NCBI GenBank assembly: GCA_017439555.1
Contig: JAFSIZ010000046.1
Location: forward strand, 1 to 37,111
Origin: Oscillospiraceae bacterium
GTDB lineage: Bacteria > Bacillota > Clostridia > Oscillospirales > JAAYXM01
Reading direction: 5' to 3'
Length of the DNA: 37,111 bases
The number at the start of each line of letters is the position of its first letter. Position 1 is the stretch's first letter. The position numbers were made by a program, and so were the translations under genes. This document shows positions 34,201-37,111 of this stretch, one piece after another. Under the pieces are notes generated by a model that did no database searches, was not told where the DNA came from, and worked only from the letters and a program-made list of their open reading frames with translations.

Positions 34201-36815
34201 ACGGGAACATATATATTGAAGGACATCCATCTGTTCTGCGCAAGGCAGATACCTGTGTTCGTATAGGAGAATGCCCAGTTCGGAGTTGCCTGATCCTGCG
34301 AGTTTGCGATATAACTCCAGAAGCCGCGGTTGTTCTCAAGGGTCAGTGTCGCAAATGCAGGCTTTGAAGTGACATTCGCTTTTGCAACATTTCCGATATT
34401 ATAAATCACCTTATAGCCTGTCTTGACATCGGAATCAACGATAATTCCGACACTGTCGGAATATGAAAGTCCGCCCTTTGTCGCGCTTATTCCGACATTC
34501 ATTCTTCCGTCGGAAACACCGGTTATCGTTCTTCCGTCAAATTCCGCAATGCCTTCCTTTTCGGGAGTGAATACGATTTCGACGTCATCGGATATTTCGC
34601 TTCCGTCCGTCATCCAGCCGTTCAGGATAAGCTCCATCTTCTCGCCGACTGCAACGGATTTTTTTGAGGTTACGGCATCGAGATACATAACTGCCGCATC
34701 TTCCTTGTTTTCACCCTCGAGAGTGAGCATATGGGGATACATTCCATAGTATCCGCTCTCCGTTCCCGTCGCATTGAAGATGAGCATATACTCACCTGCC
34801 TGTGGAACGGTTATATCGACATAATCAGTCTCGACATCAAAGAAGCTGACGCCGTCAGGTGTATGGTATTTAATCTCATCAAAGAGAGAGATTCTTCCGC
34901 TGTTTGTTTTGAGCGATGCAATCGCAGATGTTGCCGAATCCGCCGGAACAAGGAACACCTCACCGACACCGCCCGTCTTTTTGTCAACATAATGGGTGAG
35001 CTTTGCGCGGTATTTGCCTGCATAAGGGATATTGAGCTTGAATGCTCCATAGGAGTCAACAGAGGTCGTGCTGATATAGACGCCGTATGCATCCTGTGTT
35101 TTGATGTTGCTTATGCCGATACCCGAAAATTCCCACGTTCCGTTTGTTGTGAGATAATTCGCGGTATCTGCGGTTATCATAACCGCATTGGGTGTTTTTC
35201 CGTCAAGACGGTTGAAATCATATGTGAGCGTGACTGTCGGTGGGAGCGGCTCCGTTACAGTTACCGTGACGCTTGAAGTGAGTTTATCCTCACCGAGTGA
35301 GACGGTGACTTCAATTTCAGCGTTTCCCATCGCAAGTGCAGTGACCTTTCCGCTTGCGGAAACCGATGCAACACTCTTATTCTTTGATTCATATGTTACG
35401 GAAGCATTTGCAGGTATCGCCGTTCCGTCCGTCATATATCCCGAAACGGATATATCTGCCGTTGCGCCTGCATCGAGCTTGTCCGCAGAGACGGAAGCCT
35501 CGGCATACATAAGCCTTGCCGCCGCATCCGTTCCCGAAAGGACGAGCTTATGAGGATATGTTCCCCATGTTCCGCTATCTGTTCCCGTTGCATGGAAAAC
35601 GAGATAATATTCTCCCGCTTCGTCAAACACAATATCCTTTGCGTTCGTCTCTGTGTCAAATACATTTGTTCCTTCGCTGTTATAGTAGCTGACATTTGTC
35701 GCAACGGTCTTCTTCTCTCCGTTTGCAATAATGCTGTCTATTGATGACATATCTGCATTTCCGGGAAGGATATAGACATCGCCCTTACCGCCGGAGGATT
35801 TGTTCATATGGTGAATGAGCTTTGCACTGTATTTTCCCGCATATGGAACTTTGATTTTAAACGCCGCATAAGGAACAGACGCAGTTGTTCCGATATTGAC
35901 ACCATAGGAGGTCTGCGTCTTTATCCAGGTTGCGCCAAAACCCGTATATTCCCATGTACCCTTCGTATTTGCATAGAGAGCATTTGTGTTATCAAGCATA
36001 ACATTGTTTATATTGACACCATCGAGCATATTGAAATCATATGTGAGAGTCGGTGTCGGCGGATATGTGATTGCAGGCTCAAGAACGAAATCGCGTGGGA
36101 GGAAATAATGATACTTTAAGCCTTTCTCCTTTGCGGTTGCAGCGGCGGTCTCGCTTTCGCCGTTCGGAACCATAATCAGATAGTAGTTACCTTTTGAAAG
36201 CTCAAGCGCACTTTCCCCTTTGAAGGTTGCCACTCCGCTTGCGCCACAGGCATCAATCGTGCCTACCTTGTATTTTGAATCTATCGCCTTTACCGCTGAG
36301 GAAAGCGTTGCCGCAGAGGTTATTTCCCCGTTCTTCGGCATAAGATAATAGTCAACGATAGGACCGACATTGAATTTTGTTGCAGTAAACGAAGGTATGT
36401 ATTCTCCTGCCGCATCTATAACGAGCTCAAAGCAGAGCGCCGTCGCCGCAGTTGTTGCCGCAGGGTCATAAACAACGGCGTTTTCAGGCTTATTGCCGGG
36501 GCGATAGAAGGATACTCTTGCCTGTGCGCCCTCCGTTCCAACACCTGCAACATTATTCGGGAAGCTCTGCGCGACATAACCCCACGCATCATACCCTTCT
36601 GCAACGGTGTCGAGCGTGTGGATTATCTTGTTCTCTCGCGCACTGTCCTCAAACTTGCAGTTTGTTGTGCTTTTTTCAGATGCTGTTGTTGTGTGCGCCG
36701 CATGAATGAATTTGAATTCATACTTTCGCGGAACATCCTCCGCCGCAACCGTTACAGACGGAAGCAGTGAAATGAGCATCACACATACAAGAATCAGCGA
36801 TAGAATTCTTTTCAT
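28209..36815 (-). CDS. SLH-anchored multidomain heparinase II/III-like polysaccharide lyase
   Basis: A 2868-residue secreted protein. Residues 1-25 are a signal peptide (ILSLILVCVMLISLLP, with VTVAA before the cut). About 28-1350 hold repeated units, each a carbohydrate-binding-like beta-sandwich plus an Ig-like (BIG2) module: LTYDFNMLDG near 255, its close relative LTYDFNRLDG near 532, and looser copies near 805 and 1067. A lone BIG2 follows to about 1455. About 1456-2000 form a helical lyase domain with paired CRYC and CPEC motifs, and about 2010-2310 the heparinase II/III region, including GHGHAQMLHLGMDAYG and TVSHNTVTVNEREQ near 2090. A putative-Ig (He_PIG-like) module, a Ser/Thr/Pro/Asp linker and three SLH repeats (2663-2716, 2722-2772, 2796-2845) end it. 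It likely cleaves uronate-containing polysaccharide at the cell wall; the substrate is not known. Confidence 0.9.
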   Translation of the reverse strand: MKRILSLILVCVMLISLLPSVTVAAEDVPRKYEFKFIHAAHTTTASEKSTTNCKFEDSARENKIIHTLDTVAEGYDAWGYVAQSFPNNVAGVGTEGAQARVSFYRPGNKPENAVVYDPAATTAATALCFELVIDAAGEYIPSFTATKFNVGPIVDYYLMPKNGEITSAATLSSAVKAIDSKYKVGTIDACGASGVATFKGESALELSKGNYYLIMVPNGESETAAATAKEKGLKYHYFLPRDFVLEPAITYPPTPTLTYDFNMLDGVNINNVMLDNTNALYANTKGTWEYTGFGATWIKTQTSYGVNIGTTASVPYAAFKIKVPYAGKYSAKLIHHMNKSSGGKGDVYILPGNADMSSIDSIIANGEKKTVATNVSYYNSEGTNVFDTETNAKDIVFDEAGEYYLVFHATGTDSGTWGTYPHKLVLSGTDAAARLMYAEASVSADKLDAGATADISVSGYMTDGTAIPANASVTYESKNKSVASVSASGKVTALAMGNAEIEVTVSLGEDKLTSSVTVTVTEPLPPTVTLTYDFNRLDGKTPNAVMITADTANYLTTNGTWEFSGIGISNIKTQDAYGVYISTTSVDSYGAFKLNIPYAGKYRAKLTHYVDKKTGGVGEVFLVPADSATSAIASLKTNSGRISLFDEIKYHTPDGVSFFDVETDYVDITVPQAGEYMLIFNATGTESGYYGMYPHMLTLEGENKEDAAVMYLDAVTSKKSVAVGEKMELILNGWMTDGSEISDDVEIVFTPEKEGIAEFDGRTITGVSDGRMNVGISATKGGLSYSDSVGIIVDSDVKTGYKVIYNIGNVAKANVTSKPAFATLTLENNRGFWSYIANSQDQATPNWAFSYTNTGICLAQNRWMSFNIYVPVEGIYSMYVEHGMHTGGCDVGVYVSDGDKTDSPIEDAYLVGSFNTLDAKADNYKTLNAEPSYVANVNLKKGMNRVAFRAPRSSGDAYAIAGNIILDGGDKLWLMSADMDISEAGKITLSGILSDGTEADMNLATVKFTSSNPEVAEAPEKGNALKLRTLGTTTVTADIELDGAKLSISKEYTVTKLPTPLSGADAEYRFFERNAAWDPIGNPVEGFPVTDRKEDIRGITYADTGLSGEGNWQYNVSGPSWIPEKYAVFMYAGSVEAPTNYLRLQMPKDGDWLAFDIKIPAAGRYIAEFLYSTYYRAASASDIHIIPKNESSDTKEEIGALLSEENLIATVDYLDAEATDTYHAKKIELGDLEFDAAGEYILVFKRNDGGRGGYINPKMLTLYGVNGMHYANIAIDKDELEFGEIANVELTATRLDGSALTPGSYEINLTSSNPDAVVITDDGKIKAVGDGVATVSVTVTDDTGKTVSATKEITARDNTGIKEEKLSLTSPIYVDQKAELEWKVTMNSGNVLVIPNADVTYTADVEGIVSIDENGKVTGLATGSAVISATANFKGEEISAEVEVEVIVDDRKTEPTYYTYDMREVVRENIKKYSWAKQAADAEYDKAEKYLDQVETIYYSMPGQGIPITIRPGRLDDPEYKLCRYCGVDVIATYGNGTTGGWVYDIVNMPWKIQCPECKRLFPSNDFEKLYELGRDQAGYYDADRAREANDKLREETDGKTDYLRNDLYPELWQDPTSDTYNKDPLRKDEDGNYYTVDGKTWGVDDGFGYRTGRVYSNGVKEEHMYIGTYLWNYFSEVYNAILFNSRAYVFTDDPKYGRAGAIILDRMADLFPGYDFSVYNKAYPSSDGGSGLGKLHGRIDDSDYAQKLALACDAFFPMKDDPQLVKFLSENAKKWGLENDKSTGDKIWDNWERGILDETYYAMQRRDIQGNFGMHQLALATAAIVRDREPLTSEMIEWVYATNTTTAVRESTGGDLMTKLIDVIDRDGMGDEAAPNYNSVWISRMYQIAEMLALYKGEGDFDLYKNVKFTQMFTSFMPVLLTESHTVEIGDTGGVASLNIITGTSLYTTAFQFLKDTVYGPKLANHIYMRNGYSTDGLNYGMYVRNPESIQKEIEEYIDKDFRQESEIMTGFGFAVLRGGVKTNKVTTATEQNTLRDIWMYFGRTTGHGHAQMLHLGMDAYGLNIAPDTGYPELTGFQPNRWQWVRTTVSHNTVTVNEREQKAVTGAYPLHFEDTGKVKVMDIEAPNAYDAAEEYRRTAVMIEANDDVSYTVDFFRIKGGDTHTYSFHSQAENAYPIEGINLSYQTEDGTPNTPYVGSYADVNWPVGEDPNSPYVGSYETVYPRGYSWMGKVRRDAAPESKDISVEFDVRDYRGAIRDSRGIKLRMTQVNDFVPSEVAIVGGYVPQSSRNTGLPKTLDYVLVHRKGKNLDTTFTTVLEPYKNERYLSDIEAVDVTVSDGEESENDAVRAVKVTHTSGRVDYVVYATNNAVTYNVGDVFSFRGIVGVYSVNAEGEVIYRYVTDGDIIGEATNAPASIKGTVAGYQKELSFENYIDVNMDCEDIEKLSGKYINIANDGVRNAVYKIEGASDNGDGTIRLDIGTISLIRGHRDTTDFESGYIYDIAPNQRFEIPMSFVDENLPVFDPIASDMSSSSQSSVTIDLNAESPLEGKTVKYVGTSLPRGMALDEITGVITWKPSASQVGKNHVVVTAVDSDGREKTVHFDITVYGSTTGQGSGAASDSGASAPTTPTPSTPVEDDKTDVGTDLPGGPSKDDGETENVRFVDLGAHAWAADSINALADEGIIKGTSENTFSPAANITRADFAVLMVRAFKLSGYTGENFSDVLDTDYFANELAIARDTGLVSGMGDNKFAPRNFLTRQDMMVMIYRAMGCPPAGGGLPADPNTVVLPPESSKYSFDDVSSYAKTAVQILIDFSYVNGKNGEIAPLDYTTRAEVAVLIKRLIDRGVKIDNKSVSDGARIYSKYFNK
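30158..30242. repeat. In-frame 57-bp-offset direct repeat inside the lyase gene
   Basis: A 21-base block at 30158-30178 recurs exactly at 30215-30235, and 6 of the next 7 bases also match. The offset of 57 bp is 19 codons, so the protein carries PYVGSY twice in a row. It looks like a recent in-frame tandem duplication in the C-terminal beta-sheet part of the heparinase-like region. Confidence 0.7.
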
Positions 36816-36822
36816 AACCTAC

Positions 36823-36882
36823 ACCCTTTCAGTATATAAACTCCTTTATTTTATATGATATCACATACTTCAAAATTTTCAA
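36823..36882 (-). promoter_or_regulatory. Promoter and ribosome site of the giant surface-protein gene
   Basis: On the minus strand, -35 TTGAAA (36877-36882), a 16-base spacer and an extended -10 TGA-TATCAT (TATCAT at 36855-36860). An AAAGGG ribosome site follows, about 9 bases before the ATG at 36815. The promoter is complete without the neighbouring insertion sequence. Confidence 0.55.
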
Positions 36883-36971
36883 ATGTATTTTTCAGGCAGG
36901 AATATGTCTTTTTTAGACCTCACTGTCTGCATAAGACAGAACAAAACAAACAAAAACACGATATGTCAGGT

Positions 36972-37111
36972 TGAAGTGAACCCCAAAGTTCAGACAAAAA
37001 TTTAATATTAACTTGCTTGCGAATGAGTTCGGTATTGTACCGGACTCATTTCTTTTAGTTTCATAGAAATTCTTTCGTTGTTGTAGTAATCAATATATTT
37101 CTTTAATTCAT
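36972..37111 (-). mobile_element. IS3-family insertion sequence, right end (continues outside the window)
   Basis: The end of an IS3-family element. The terminal sequence, read inward, begins TGAAGTGAACCCCAAAG (36972 onward), resembling IS3-family terminal inverted repeats with TG at the tip, and the transposase reading frame lies just inside it. The other end, the target duplication and the rest of the element are beyond the window. It sits about 157 bp upstream of the giant surface-protein gene. Confidence 0.75.
37008..37109 (-). CDS. IS3-family transposase, C-terminal fragment (cut by window edge)
   Basis: The last 33 codons of a transposase (OrfB of the IS3 family, IS150-like), running off the window edge. 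The visible residues include YIDYYNNERI and LKEMSPVQYRTHS, the family's conserved C-terminal signature after the DDE catalytic core. The stop codon is at 37008-37010. The catalytic residues lie outside the window, so whether the element is intact cannot be judged. Confidence 0.9.
   Translation of the reverse strand, partial: ELKKYIDYYNNERISMKLKEMSPVQYRTHSQAS

Noticed and set aside
28386..35744. Many plus-strand frames opposite the giant surface-protein gene
   Set aside because: All mirror the long minus-strand gene, whose signal peptide, lyase motifs and SLH repeats prove the correct frame.
36901..36940. Small inverted repeats (GTCT-A/T run-AGAC and CTGTCT-GCATA-AGACAG) before the giant gene
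   Set aside because: Stems of 4-6 bp without a terminator tail or known operator form; too short to call anything.
1..37111. CRISPR arrays, riboswitches and phage genes
   Set aside because: No regularly spaced repeats, no recognisable aptamer core upstream of the genes and no structural phage proteins were found on either strand.

Overview
The window looks like chromosomal DNA of an anaerobic, Gram-positive-type Clostridia (Bacillota). The evidence is an AddAB recombination nuclease instead of RecBCD, an S-layer-homology (SLH) anchored giant surface protein, a TTG start behind a strong Shine-Dalgarno (SD) site, consensus sigma-A promoters (TTGACA-17-TATAAT), long perfect stem-loop terminators, and a cluster of AraC/DeoR-controlled sugar genes. 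No finer taxonomic placement can be supported from the sequence.

Layout. (1) Bases 1-8,300: carbohydrate-control region with three AraC-family regulators. It contains two modules that each combine a Gfo/Idh/MocA oxidoreductase, a TIM-barrel sugar isomerase/epimerase and a divergent AraC gene, plus an EamA/DMT exporter-type protein and a tRNA-Ser(CGA). An interrupted partial copy of the tRNA-Ser 5' half, able to fold into stems, lies just upstream of the tRNA behind a strong promoter. (2) 8,346-9,800: secreted protein of unknown function with a copper-amine-oxidase-N-like C-terminal domain. (3) 9,923-16,435, minus strand: a tightly packed sugar operon in the order DeoR regulator, FGGY kinase, FucI-like isomerase, and two tandem paralogues of the neutral-ceramidase superfamily. 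It is driven by a perfect-consensus promoter followed by three 11-bp-phased repeats that look like a DeoR operator. (4) 16,599-25,619, minus strand: addB-addA and, 17 bp behind addA, an (alpha/alpha)6 glycoside-hydrolase-like gene. (5) 25,804-28,136, plus strand: hflX, a YigZ/IMPACT-family gene and a small lipoprotein. (6) 28,209-36,815, minus strand: a 2,868-residue secreted multidomain protein with repeated beta-sandwich and Ig-like modules, a heparinase II/III-like lyase region and three SLH repeats. (7) 36,972-37,111: one end of an IS3-family insertion sequence that continues outside the window.

How the genes may work together. The giant SLH protein probably cuts uronic-acid-type or other complex polysaccharide at the cell surface. 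The cytoplasmic glycoside hydrolase, kinase and isomerase would process released sugars. The Gfo/Idh plus TIM-barrel pairs are the kind of enzymes used in inositol or keto-sugar chemistry, including 3-keto-glycoside and C-glycoside cleavage. The least expected element is the pair of ceramidase-fold proteins in a sugar operon: both carry Cys where ceramidases have the Ser of the GDxSP motif, and both lack the His of the usual ACHP zinc motif. They are the best candidates for an undescribed activity here.
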